Assembly: GCA_903853515.1 (NCBI GenBank) | Contig: CAINTU010000021.1 | Coordinates: 1 to 14,215 of the forward strand | Direction of reading: 5' to 3' | DNA from: an uncultured Micrococcales bacterium | GTDB taxonomy: Bacteria > Actinomycetota > Actinomycetes > Actinomycetales > Microbacteriaceae | DNA: 14,215 nt | Part shown: positions 6,908 through 14,116 of the stretch, one piece after another | How the letters are laid out: each line of letters begins with the position of its first letter | Position numbering within the stretch: the stretch's first letter is position 1 | The notes under the pieces: model-generated | Database searches by the model: none | Seen by the model: only the letters and a program-made list of their open reading frames with translations | What the model was told of the DNA's origin: nothing | Translations under genes and position numbers: made by a program

Positions 6908-7336
6908 CTAAAGACGAACCCATGCCTGCGCCTTGCCCAACACGGCAAGGTCTGCGCAAACGGCGCTCAGGTCGATGCGCACAAGCTTTTCGTCAAGTTT
7001 GATCTCGCCAATCTTGCCAGTGACTTCGACTTGTGCGCCATTGGCCACATCAACAAAGACCGGCTTAGTGAACCGCACGCCATAGTCGGCAATCGCTGCA
7101 GCATCGCCAACCCAGTCGACCGCAACTTGAACTGCGGCGCCCATGGTCAGCATTCCGTGTGCAAGCACGCCATCGAGGCCGACCGATTTTGCGAAGTCAT
7201 CGCGATAGTGAATCGGATTGAAATCGCCTGACGCGCCAGCGTATTTAACCAAGCTGTCGCGGGTGAAATTGAAGACTCGTGAACCAACCTGGTCGCCGAC
7301 ATTCAGCGAGGCAATATCGATTTTGTTGATGTTCAT
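6908..7336 (-). CDS. MaoC-fold (R)-hydroxyacyl dehydratase, HadB-like catalytic subunit
   Basis: Single hotdog-fold MaoC domain of 142 residues. The catalytic hydratase signature is present: YAGASGDFNPIHYRDDFA, with Asp38, Asn40 and His43, followed by LAHGMLTMGAAVQ. HadB of mycobacteria, the catalytic half of the (3R)-hydroxyacyl-ACP dehydratase in the elongating fatty acid synthase, has the same size and motifs and sits at the equivalent locus upstream of secE. The gene overlaps the HadA-like gene by 4 bases (ATGA), so the two are translated together and probably form a heterodimer. The acyl substrate here is unknown, because bacteria of this inferred group are not expected to make mycolic acids. 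Confidence 0.88.
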   Translation of the reverse strand: MNINKIDIASLNVGDQVGSRVFNFTRDSLVKYAGASGDFNPIHYRDDFAKSVGLDGVLAHGMLTMGAAVQVAVDWVGDAAAIADYGVRFTKPVFVDVANGAQVEVTGKIGEIKLDEKLVRIDLSAVCADLAVLGKAQAWVRL

Positions 7337-7776
7337 TCGCCGCCCCTAACCACAAGAGTTGAGATAGCAGTGCAAACCAGCTCATTTGAGGCATCAAAGA
7401 TTTCCGTGTTAAAAGTGATCATCGAGTGCGGGCCGAGTGATTTGACTGAAGCAACTTCGAGCACCGAAGTCAGCGAGTCGCCGGCAACAATTGGGCGTGC
7501 ATGCACAAAACGCTGGTCGCCATGCACAACGCGACTAAAGTCAATGTCTGCCTCAGGGTCAGCAAGCACAGTGTGCAGGCTGCGCTCTTGAATTACGACT
7601 GCAAAAGTTGGTGGCGCAACAAGATCGGGGAATCCAGCAGCCTGAGCCGCAGCAACATCGTGCGAAGTCGCGTTAGAGGCAAAGACAGCATTTGCGAATT
7701 CGCGAATCTTTTCGCGACCAACCAAATAGGGTTCGGTCGCAGGGTATTTTTTGCCCTGCACGTTTATGTTTACCAC
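7333..7776 (-). CDS. MaoC-like N-terminal-domain protein, HadA-like partner subunit
   Basis: Hotdog-fold protein of 147 residues that matches the FAS1-type dehydratase/HadA family. It shows the start KKYPATEPYLVGREKIREFANAV, the AAGFPDLVAPPTFAVVI segment and VVHGDQRFVHARPIVAGDSL, all typical of HadA/HadC. It lacks the Asp-x-Asn-Pro-x-x-His catalytic signature seen in its neighbour, so it is likely the non-catalytic, substrate-binding half. The start is a GTG at 7776 with only a weak purine-rich site upstream. It is the first gene of the hadA-hadB-murB unit. In many actinobacteria rpmG precedes this gene, but only about 90 bp separate it from tRNA-Met here and no L33 gene fits there. Confidence 0.87.
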   Translation of the reverse strand: MVNINVQGKKYPATEPYLVGREKIREFANAVFASNATSHDVAAAQAAGFPDLVAPPTFAVVIQERSLHTVLADPEADIDFSRVVHGDQRFVHARPIVAGDSLTSVLEVASVKSLGPHSMITFNTEIFDASNELVCTAISTLVVRGGE

Positions 7777-7846
7777 GGCTCTAGTTTGCCAGATAGGTGC
7801 AGGTTGGGCGCATGCCGAATAGATTTAGAAAAGTGTTGGCGTTGCG

Positions 7847-7869
7847 CAACCGGATTTACCATCCGGTTG
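7847..7869. other. 9-bp perfect stem-loop overlapping the tRNA-Met 3' end
   Basis: CAACCGGAT and ATCCGGTTG pair perfectly around a 5-nt loop. The stem overlaps the encoded CCA of tRNA-Met (7868-7870) and abuts a 10-bp palindrome GTTGCGCAAC (7841-7850). On the minus strand no T-run follows directly, so this is not a classic intrinsic terminator. It may mark the 3' trailer and be involved in processing or termination. Confidence 0.5.
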
Positions 7870-7944
7870 GTAGCGAGGGCGGGACTCGAACCCGCGACAC
7901 CACGATTATGAGTCGTGTGCTCTAACCACCTGAGCTACCCCGCC
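7868..7944 (-). tRNA. tRNA-Met (anticodon CAU, elongator type)
   Basis: A 77-nt cloverleaf including an encoded 3' CCA. The 5' strand is GGCGGGG and the 3' strand CCTCGCT with discriminator A. The anticodon stem ACGA/TCGT carries loop CTCATAA, with anticodon CAT at 7908-7910 on the opposite strand. The D-arm is AGCTCAGGTGGTTAGAGC and the T-arm GCGGGTTCGAGTCCCGC. It lacks the three consecutive G:C pairs of the initiator anticodon stem, so it is read as an elongator. A tRNA-Ile2 with modified C34 would look similar, but sequence resemblance to actinobacterial elongator Met is strong. Confidence 0.93.
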
Positions 7945-7948
7945 AACG

Positions 7949-8020
<72 letters not shown>

Positions 8021-8055
8021 GAAACCGTGACCATAAGAGCGCCAGGCACCGTTAG

Positions 8056-8085
8056 AGTTTAGCGGTTCGCCCTGTGTCTAGGCAA
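8056..8085 (-). promoter_or_regulatory. Candidate promoter of the tRNA-Thr/tRNA-Met unit
   Basis: Read on the minus strand, TTGCCT (8080-8085) and TAAACT (8056-8061) are separated by 18 bp. Both resemble sigma-70-type boxes and would start transcription near 8049, about 29 nt before the tRNA-Thr 5' end. It lies between the amylase stop and the tRNAs, where a new promoter is expected. Confidence 0.45.
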
Positions 8086-8099
8086 ACCTATAAACCCTA

Positions 8100-9956
8100 T
8101 TAGTAACCTGCCGGCAAGCGCCAAATCTGAAGGTTGAGTTTGTCGCTGGGCAGGCTCGCCATTTTGCCGCTAAAGCTGATCTTGGCACCACCGAATATGT
8201 TCTCGGCTTGACGAAGGCCGGCAACGGCTTCTGTCGAGATTTTGATGCTGTCATCTTTGCCACGGCTGACCAACACTAAGACGCTCTGTTTGCGATTTTC
8301 GCGAACATAAACCAAAGCCTCTGCGCTTGCAAAGATAAATCTCATCGAACCGTCGTGCAGTGCAGAGTTGGTCTTGCGAATCGCGGCGAGGTCTTGATAG
8401 GTCTTGAGCATTGCCTTGTCGTTCGGGCGCTCGTTGTTCCAAGGAATAGGCGTGCGCGAGTTTTCGCCGTTCACGCCATCTAGGCCAAACTCATCGCCAG
8501 CCCAGATCACCGGCATGCCCGGAAAAGTGAATTGCATGCCAGCGGCAACTCGCTGCGCACCTTTGATCGCAAAAGTTTTGAAGCGCGGAATATCGTGAGT
8601 GTCGAGCGGGTTCATGTTATGCAGGCGAACATGCCAAGGGAACCCTGCTGAGAACGCGATGTGCTGCTGCAACATTTCGAGCCCGTTGATGCGCGTGCGA
8701 CCTAGCCCCAAGAAACCGGCAACACGTTTTTCACGCGGGTTATAAAACCAACGCCAAACTGGCTTAGTGAAGTTCATATAGGTCATGCCGCCGTGCCAAC
8801 CCTCGCCCTGCATGTTAAACGCAGCGTCGCCGGTGTATTCGCCAAGCAAAATGGTGTTTGGGTTGATCGCCTGCATGTTGTGTCGAATCAGCTCGCTGAT
8901 TTCGAGATACATGTTTTCATCACGGATGCGCCCGGTCATATTGGCTACGTCGATACGCCAGCCATCCATGTTGAAAGGCTTTTTAATCCAGCGAGCCACA
9001 ATCGAATTCTTGCCGGTGACAAAAAGTTTGCGAAGTTCTTGCGACTTCCAGTTGAACTTAGGCAACGATGGAACACCAAACCAGGCGTCGTATTTTTTGT
9101 TGCCTTCGCTGAAATAGTAATAGTCAGATTCTTTGGCGCCAGGATTCTTGTAAGCCGCCTTGAACCATTCGTGGGCATCGCCCGAGTGGTTGCTGGTGAG
9201 GTCACCGATAACTTTTAGGCCCTTTTTATGTGCGGCTTCGACAAGCGCAATCAGTGCCTCATCGCCACCTAGCAGCGGGTCTACCTGCGAAAAAGAGCTG
9301 GCGTCATAGCGGTGGTTTGATCTTGCCGGAAAAACCGGTGTTAGATAGAGCAGCGTGACGCCGAGCTTTTTAAGGTGGTCGAGGTGATCGATGATGCCCC
9401 AGATGTCGCCACCAAAAAATTGTTCGCTAGTGCCAGGGCCAGAACCGATGACCTCGTCACCCCAGTTTTTAGCAATCGCCCACTTTGGCAATTTGTGTTC
9501 ATCGGCTTTTGCCGAGCGCGCAAATCGGTCAGGAAAAATCTGATACATAACCGCGCTCTTGCCCCACTCGGGCGCACTCGAGAACGTGTTGATTTTGAAA
9601 TCTTGAATGTCTGGCTGCTCAAGCTCGCTTAGGCCATGTGCGTTGAGCCAATAAATCTCGCCGTTTGCAAGCTCGATATACCAGCGGTAGTTCATGTGCG
9701 GGTTGTGCATCACGATGCTGGTTTCGTACCAAGCCCAACCGTTGGCACGTTTGATTACTCGGGCGTTGCCAGTCGGAAAAGCCTCGCCGCTTTCGCTAAA
9801 ACGCACGCGAACTGAACGCACTTTGCCCATTGCCCCATGGATGCGTATGCGCACCTTGACACTCTCGAGAAGCGTTGGTTTTTGCTGCGGCACATAGAGT
9901 GCCGAGCCATCGTGATGCGGTTGCAGCGCGAGCGGCAGGCTAAGGGCTGAAGCCAT
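8100..9956 (-). CDS. Cytoplasmic GH13 alpha-glucanase, cyclomaltodextrinase/neopullulanase-like
   Basis: Glycoside hydrolase family 13 enzyme that probably cleaves imported maltodextrins or cyclodextrins. The 618 residues contain an N-terminal beta domain (about 30-125, CBM34-like position), the catalytic barrel from MYQIFPDRFA (137) to about 530 and a C-terminal beta domain. The four conserved regions are present: DLTSNH (252-257 region, with His258 after it), DGWRIDVAN with nucleophile Asp336, GEYTGD with acid/base Glu373, and LDTHDIPR with His454 and Asp455. The MYQIFPDRFA and DGWRIDVAN wording is characteristic of the neopullulanase/cyclomaltodextrinase subfamily rather than secreted alpha-amylases. 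There is no signal peptide, so it acts inside the cell. Its ATG overlaps the malG-like stop by one base (TAATG) and it ends in tandem stops (TAA TAG). It is the last gene of the transporter operon. Confidence 0.92.
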   Translation of the reverse strand: MASALSLPLALQPHHDGSALYVPQQKPTLLESVKVRIRIHGAMGKVRSVRVRFSESGEAFPTGNARVIKRANGWAWYETSIVMHNPHMNYRWYIELANGEIYWLNAHGLSELEQPDIQDFKINTFSSAPEWGKSAVMYQIFPDRFARSAKADEHKLPKWAIAKNWGDEVIGSGPGTSEQFFGGDIWGIIDHLDHLKKLGVTLLYLTPVFPARSNHRYDASSFSQVDPLLGGDEALIALVEAAHKKGLKVIGDLTSNHSGDAHEWFKAAYKNPGAKESDYYYFSEGNKKYDAWFGVPSLPKFNWKSQELRKLFVTGKNSIVARWIKKPFNMDGWRIDVANMTGRIRDENMYLEISELIRHNMQAINPNTILLGEYTGDAAFNMQGEGWHGGMTYMNFTKPVWRWFYNPREKRVAGFLGLGRTRINGLEMLQQHIAFSAGFPWHVRLHNMNPLDTHDIPRFKTFAIKGAQRVAAGMQFTFPGMPVIWAGDEFGLDGVNGENSRTPIPWNNERPNDKAMLKTYQDLAAIRKTNSALHDGSMRFIFASAEALVYVRENRKQSVLVLVSRGKDDSIKISTEAVAGLRQAENIFGGAKISFSGKMASLPSDKLNLQIWRLPAGY

Positions 9957-10813
9957 TAGCCCTTCACCGAGCCGGCAGTTAGACCGCTAATGATGTAGCG
10001 CTGAAGCGATAGGAACACCACAACGATTGGCACAGAAGTCAAGATTGAACCTGCCGCAAACGGGCCCCAGTTCGATTCGAACTCACCGCTAATAAAGCTC
10101 TGCAGACCAACCGCGATGGTGCGCGAGTTGATGTCAGACAAGAACAAGCTAGCCAAAATGTATTCGTTGAATGTGCCGATGAACGACAACAAAGTCACAA
10201 CTGCCAAAACAGGCGAAGCCAGCGGCAAAAAGATTCGCCAATAGATCTGCATTGGGCTAGCGCCATCAACGCGAGCAGCCTCATCAAGCTCTAGCGGAAT
10301 CGAGTCAACGAAACCCTTCAAGAGCCAAATGTTGACACCCATTGCGCCACCAAGGTAGACCAAAATCAGACCGCCCTGTGTGCCCAAACCGATTGCTGGT
10401 GCGAAGGTGTGAACGCGATCCATGATTACATACACAGCCGAAAGAGCAAGCACCGACGGGAACATTTGAATCAACAAAAGCGCCTGGATTCCGGTCTTTT
10501 TGCCCCTGAAGCGAAGGCGGCTGAAAGCAAAGGCAGATGCCGCGCCGATGAATACAGAAACAACCGACACGATGGTTGCGATAACGACCGAGTTATACAT
10601 CCACCTGAAATAAGGAATGTTTGGGTTGTTCAACAGGCTGTTGAAGTTTGCCCACGAGAAGCCGGTTGGCAAAAACGAATTGACCTGCAATGAAGTTGTC
10701 TTTTTGAACGAAGTCAACACGATCATATAGAGAGGGAACAGCGCGAAGAAGCACACCGCCCACGCAACTAGGTGGCGCCAGAATGACTCTTTAATCCACT
10801 TGATGATTATCAT
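9956..10813 (-). CDS. malG: Maltose/maltodextrin ABC transporter permease, MalG-like
   Basis: Membrane permease subunit of a carbohydrate uptake ABC transporter (CUT1 family). The 285 residues form about six hydrophobic spans: roughly 13-35, 75-97, 110-130, 145-165, 200-222 and 256-275. The cytoplasmic EAA loop ELDEAARVDGASPMQIYWR (175-193), which docks the ATPase, is intact. The C-terminal GLTAGSVKG ending is the typical MalG terminus, in E. coli inserted into the MalF/maltose pathway. Start overlaps the malF-like stop by 4 bases and its stop overlaps the amylase start by one, so all three are tightly coupled. Maltose specificity is inferred from the amylase neighbours. Confidence 0.93.
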   Translation of the reverse strand: MIIIKWIKESFWRHLVAWAVCFFALFPLYMIVLTSFKKTTSLQVNSFLPTGFSWANFNSLLNNPNIPYFRWMYNSVVIATIVSVVSVFIGAASAFAFSRLRFRGKKTGIQALLLIQMFPSVLALSAVYVIMDRVHTFAPAIGLGTQGGLILVYLGGAMGVNIWLLKGFVDSIPLELDEAARVDGASPMQIYWRIFLPLASPVLAVVTLLSFIGTFNEYILASLFLSDINSRTIAVGLQSFISGEFESNWGPFAAGSILTSVPIVVVFLSLQRYIISGLTAGSVKG

Positions 10814-12420
10814 GCGAAGGTCTCCAATACCTTTGAACGACGGATGCCATAGAGCGAAATAGCCGCTACAACAACGAAAATCAGAATCGAGATTGCGCTA
10901 GCTAAACCGAAGTTCTCGGTGCCCTTGCTAAAAGCAATGTTGTAGGTATAGCTAATCAAGATGTCTGTCGCGCCGGCCGAAGCGCCACCAAGAACATCTC
11001 GAGGGCCACCACCGGTTAGCAAGAAAATCAAGTTGAAGTTATTGAAGTTGAATGCGAACGACGAAATCAAGAGCGGCGTCAACATCTGCATCAGCAACGG
11101 CAAGGTGATTCTTCTGAAGGTCTGGCCACCGCTAGCGCCGTCAATCGAGGCTGCTTCGGTCAGTTCAGCTGGAATTGCCTGCAGAGCACCAGATGAGATC
11201 AGATAGAAATAGGGGAACCCGAGCCACAGGTTGACAAGCAACACTGCGCTTCGCGCGAGGGTTGGGTCAGTCAGCCAGTTCAGGTGAATCTTGTGACCGG
11301 CGATGAGCGAGATCAGGTTGTTGACCGCACCAAAGTCGGTGTTCAACATTCCGCCCCAAATCAAAATGCTCATGATGCTAGGCATTGCATAAGGCAAAAT
11401 AATGATGCTTCGGTAAAGCCAGCGAGCCTTGATTTTCTTTTGAAGCACGATTGCGATGAGCAATCCGAGGGCGAATTGGGTGATAACAGTTGTTGTGGCA
11501 AATACTAGAGTCCAAATAAATACCGAAATAAGAGGCTGGCTAATCGACGGATCGGTGAAGAGCGCAACGAAGTTGTCGAACCAGACAACAGCGCGCCAAC
11601 CCGGCGTCATGACATCTTTAGCGTTTTTAGTGTTGGCGTAGTTGCCTTTGCCGTTGTCTTTATAAATTGCACCGGTCTTGATGTCGGTGAAAGCATCGGC
11701 TTTTGAGTCATAAGTGATGCGGGCTGCATAGACAGCCATAACGCTATAGCCCTCGGCCTTCATAAACATGCCGGGCTTGTCGTATTTAAATCTGGTGGCG
11801 TTCAACAACTTGTCATAGGTTGCGTATTCGTCTGGATAAAACTCTTCCCAGGCTGGCTGCGCACCGGTTTGGGTTACGCCGTTTGGCAAGCCCAATTTGC
11901 TGAATGTGACTAGGTTCTTTGGCACAACGGTGAATTTGTCGGCAGTGGCCAAGAAGTATTTATCGGTTGTGTAATCGGTGACCAGTGCACAGATCGGGCC
12001 AGCAACTGGTTTTGCGTCGCCATATTTGCCATCACACCAGCCAAGTTTTAGGTCATAGCGCGGCTCGGTAGGCACCTGAGCGAAAGCATCGCTCTTTTGC
12101 AACATTGCAAGGGCCTCAGGTTTAGAAAGTTTGTTGCCTGTTTTGTATTGGTAGGCGGCCATCGAAACCGTATAGACCACCGGCACAACCACGAATGTGA
12201 TCAAAAGCAAAAGACCCGGCAAAAAGAATTTCATCGGGATCGAAATTTTTGTGAAATAGATAAGGGCAATAAGAACCATCGCAACAGCTAAGAAACTGCC
12301 GATCTGCACGTCGCCGTTCATAAAGGCGCTCTGCATCAAAAGACCAAGGATTGCAAGAGCCAGTGACACCAAGATAATTTTGGCTATAACAGCGATTTTG
12401 ATTCCACTGAGAATCCGCAC
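10810..12420 (-). CDS. malF: Maltose/maltodextrin ABC transporter permease, MalF-like with large external domain
   Basis: Second permease subunit, 536 residues. Two N-terminal spans (about 9-31 and 41-57) and a third (65-86) precede a large hydrophilic domain at about 90-285, then five further spans and the EAA loop ELTEAASIDGASGGQTFRR (419-437). MalF of E. coli has a comparable large periplasmic P2 loop that contacts MalE. Most Gram-positive MalF proteins are near 300 residues, so this large loop is notable. Cys129 and Cys144 in it may form a disulphide. The start is GTG at 12420, fixed by an AAAGGA site (12427-12432, opposite strand) 6 nt upstream. No in-window ATPase accompanies it, which suggests a shared MsiK-type ATPase. 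Confidence 0.92.
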   Translation of the reverse strand: MRILSGIKIAVIAKIILVSLALAILGLLMQSAFMNGDVQIGSFLAVAMVLIALIYFTKISIPMKFFLPGLLLLITFVVVPVVYTVSMAAYQYKTGNKLSKPEALAMLQKSDAFAQVPTEPRYDLKLGWCDGKYGDAKPVAGPICALVTDYTTDKYFLATADKFTVVPKNLVTFSKLGLPNGVTQTGAQPAWEEFYPDEYATYDKLLNATRFKYDKPGMFMKAEGYSVMAVYAARITYDSKADAFTDIKTGAIYKDNGKGNYANTKNAKDVMTPGWRAVVWFDNFVALFTDPSISQPLISVFIWTLVFATTTVITQFALGLLIAIVLQKKIKARWLYRSIIILPYAMPSIMSILIWGGMLNTDFGAVNNLISLIAGHKIHLNWLTDPTLARSAVLLVNLWLGFPYFYLISSGALQAIPAELTEAASIDGASGGQTFRRITLPLLMQMLTPLLISSFAFNFNNFNLIFLLTGGGPRDVLGGASAGATDILISYTYNIAFSKGTENFGLASAISILIFVVVAAISLYGIRRSKVLETFA

Positions 12421-12503
12421 AATGGGTCCTTTCGGGGGTTTTACTCTCGAGACTTTATTACTCTATAAAAATTTGTAGCCTAAAAATCTTTGGCAATCCT
12501 AAA

Positions 12504-12527
12504 GGGCTGGCGGAAGACCGCCAGCCC
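12504..12527 (-). terminator. Hairpin between malE and malF (attenuator or mRNA 3' stabiliser)
   Basis: A perfect 10-bp GC-rich stem (GGGCTGGCGG pairing with CCGCCAGCCC) closes on a 4-nt loop 25 nt after the malE stop. On the transcribed strand only TTT follows before AGG, too short for an efficient intrinsic terminator. Because the malF-like gene continues 83 nt further on with no obvious promoter, partial termination or protection of the malE mRNA 3' end is the likely role, giving more binding protein than permease. Confidence 0.7.
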
Positions 12528-12552
12528 CTCAGAATCTAATGCCTTATTGCTA

Positions 12553-13908
12553 TTAGTTGTTGACGCTGTTGGCAGCGTTAGCAGCCATGATGTTAGCGAA
12601 CAACTGTGATGCAACAGTTGGGTCTTTGCGCAAGGTAGAGTCGCTCGAAACTAGAGCTGTCCACAATGCTGGCAATGCGTCCCAGTAAGCAGGAACGTTT
12701 GCACCCTTGGTGCCTGGCTTTGCCTTGGTGCCTAGAACTAGACCGGTGGTGTCTTTAGCGCCACCGTTCAAGAAGGTACCTAGCTGAGGGATCGAAGCCT
12801 TCGAAGCTGCGATACCGAAGCCCTTTAGGCCAGGTGAAGCAATGCCTGCTGCACCCTTGTTGGCTGGTGGGCGACCTTCGTACTTCTCGTAGCTAGCAGC
12901 ACCTGCAGCTGAACCGAAGAAGTCGTTTAGGAATGACTTGGCAGCGTTGTCGTCGCCGGCCTGAGCAGCAAAGCTAGTTAGCATTGCGCCAGAAACCGAA
13001 CCGAAGCCTGCACCAAAAGTGCCAGCCTTGACGCCTGGAACTGCCGATAGCATGCCCATGTCGAAGCCTTCTGCTACGTAGTCTTTCCACTCCCAGTTAC
13101 CGATGATCGCGAAAGGAACCTTTCCGGCGATGAAGTCGTCTTTACAGCTTGCATCTGAGTCGGTGAAGAATCCGTTTGGAGTACCGTCTGAGTTAAGCAA
13201 CAAGCTCTTCACGTTGTTTGCAAAGGTTGCAACGGTGAATGGAGCGCCAGTTGTCTTAGCCTTGCCACCTGACATTGCGTAAGGAGCGCCACCAAGTGCT
13301 TCTAGCACGCCTGCAGCACCCCATGACATGCCACCACCAGCAACACAGAGACCGCGGGTTAGACCCTGCGAAACCTTGTTTGCCTTGTAGTAGTCAACCA
13401 TTGCGCCAAAGCTGGTTGGCACGGTCTGAACTAGGTCATCGTTAGTCAACATTGCGACGTTGTTGATGTCTAGTGGAACACCGTAAAGCTTGCCACCGTA
13501 GCTTAGGTCGCCAAGCTGGTTAGCTGTGAAGTTCTTCGCTGCCGAAGTCGACAGGGTGAACTGAGCTAGCTTGCCGTCTTTAGCCAATGCTGGAACCCAG
13601 TCGTTTGCACCCATAACAATGTCTGGGCCGTTTGCTGGGGTTGCTGCGTCGATAGCAGTCTTTAGAGCGTCGAAGCTAGCGTAGCCCTTGACATCGACCT
13701 TGTAACCAGGAACATAGTCGCCAGCGGTCTGCTCTGAAAGAGTACCGATAGCTTTGATTAGGTTTGGTGCGCGTTGGCCGTCAGCCCAGATCGTAAGGGT
13801 CTTTGCCGGTGCTTTAGAACGTGCGTCGGCTGGTGCTACTGAAAAAGCACCGGTCAACACAAGAGCAACAGCTGCGCTAACGCCAGCTGCTTTCTTCATT
13901 GAAAACAT
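12553..13908 (-). CDS. malE: Sugar-binding protein of a maltose/maltodextrin ABC transporter, MalE-like
   Basis: Extracytoplasmic solute-binding protein (family 1 type) that delivers sugar to the permease. The 451 residues start with a signal peptide (MFSMKKAAGVSAAVALVLTG) that ends with an AxA-type site near APADA (25-29). No cysteine lies in or after the hydrophobic core, so no lipobox is present. The mature part begins KTLTIWADGQRAPNLIKAI, and includes PDIVMGANDWVPALAKDGKL (95-114), LYGVPLDINNVAM and VPFAIIGNWEWKDY, all typical of MalE-type proteins. Cys188 and Cys255 are the only two cysteines and could pair. A GGAG site 5 nt before the ATG at 13908 supports this start over the ATG 9 nt further in. 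Confidence 0.92.
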   Translation of the reverse strand: MFSMKKAAGVSAAVALVLTGAFSVAPADARSKAPAKTLTIWADGQRAPNLIKAIGTLSEQTAGDYVPGYKVDVKGYASFDALKTAIDAATPANGPDIVMGANDWVPALAKDGKLAQFTLSTSAAKNFTANQLGDLSYGGKLYGVPLDINNVAMLTNDDLVQTVPTSFGAMVDYYKANKVSQGLTRGLCVAGGGMSWGAAGVLEALGGAPYAMSGGKAKTTGAPFTVATFANNVKSLLLNSDGTPNGFFTDSDASCKDDFIAGKVPFAIIGNWEWKDYVAEGFDMGMLSAVPGVKAGTFGAGFGSVSGAMLTSFAAQAGDDNAAKSFLNDFFGSAAGAASYEKYEGRPPANKGAAGIASPGLKGFGIAASKASIPQLGTFLNGGAKDTTGLVLGTKAKPGTKGANVPAYWDALPALWTALVSSDSTLRKDPTVASQLFANIMAANAANSVNN

Positions 13909-13984
13909 TTTTCTCCTGTCGAGTTAAATCGCGAATAGCAATCCGCTCAACTATTACAGCGCTTAATCTTCGGTGTCGGTAACG

Positions 13985-13998
13985 TGAAAGCGGTTACA
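13985..13998. promoter_or_regulatory. LacI-family operator 1 (malE side)
   Basis: TGAAAGCGGTTACA fits TGNAANCGNTTNCA at every fixed position. It lies about 77 bp upstream of the malE-like start codon in the divergent region. GTAAC (13979-13983) and GTTAC (13993-13997) add an inverted repeat around it. It is probably bound by a MalR-like repressor. Confidence 0.7.
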
Positions 13999-14057
13999 TG
14001 GTAACGGCTTGATTACTTTTAGACGGGGGGCCAGCCGCTCATCCTTGTATTCATTGG

Positions 14058-14071
14058 TGAAAACGCTTGCA
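14058..14071. promoter_or_regulatory. LacI-family operator 2 (central)
   Basis: TGAAAACGCTTGCA fits TGNAANCGNTTNCA at every fixed position. Its centre lies 73 bp from operator 1, about seven helical turns, and 27 bp from operator 3. It is flanked by ATCCTTG (14041-14047) and CAAGGAT (14070-14076), an inverted repeat. Confidence 0.72.
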
Positions 14072-14084
14072 AGGATATTCGGGG

Positions 14085-14098
14085 TGCAAGCGTTTGCG
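14085..14098. promoter_or_regulatory. LacI-family operator 3 (alpha-glucosidase side)
   Basis: TGCAAGCGTTTGCG matches the LacI-family consensus except for the final base. It ends 18 bp before the start codon of the divergent glucosidase gene, well placed to block its transcription start. AACGCTTGCA in operator 2 and TGCAAGCGTT here form a 10-bp inverted pair. Confidence 0.66.
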
Positions 14099-14116
14099 GC
14101 GTTTAGAGTTGCAGTT

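Noticed and set aside
6904..6948. Longer N-terminus for MurB
   Set aside because: The extra 15 residues are Arg-rich and overlap the preceding gene; MurB homology begins at MSRSLASLTTMRVGG.
6698..7231. 177-codon plus-strand reading frame
   Set aside because: It is antisense to the HadB-like gene and murB and shows no domain or ribosome binding site.
7777..7867. Possible rpmG (L33) gene between tRNA-Met and the HadA-like gene
   Set aside because: The 91-bp gap is too short for the roughly 55-residue protein and shows no Cys-rich reading frame.
8793..9218. 141-codon plus-strand reading frame
   Set aside because: It lies fully inside the GH13 gene, whose catalytic motifs are intact.
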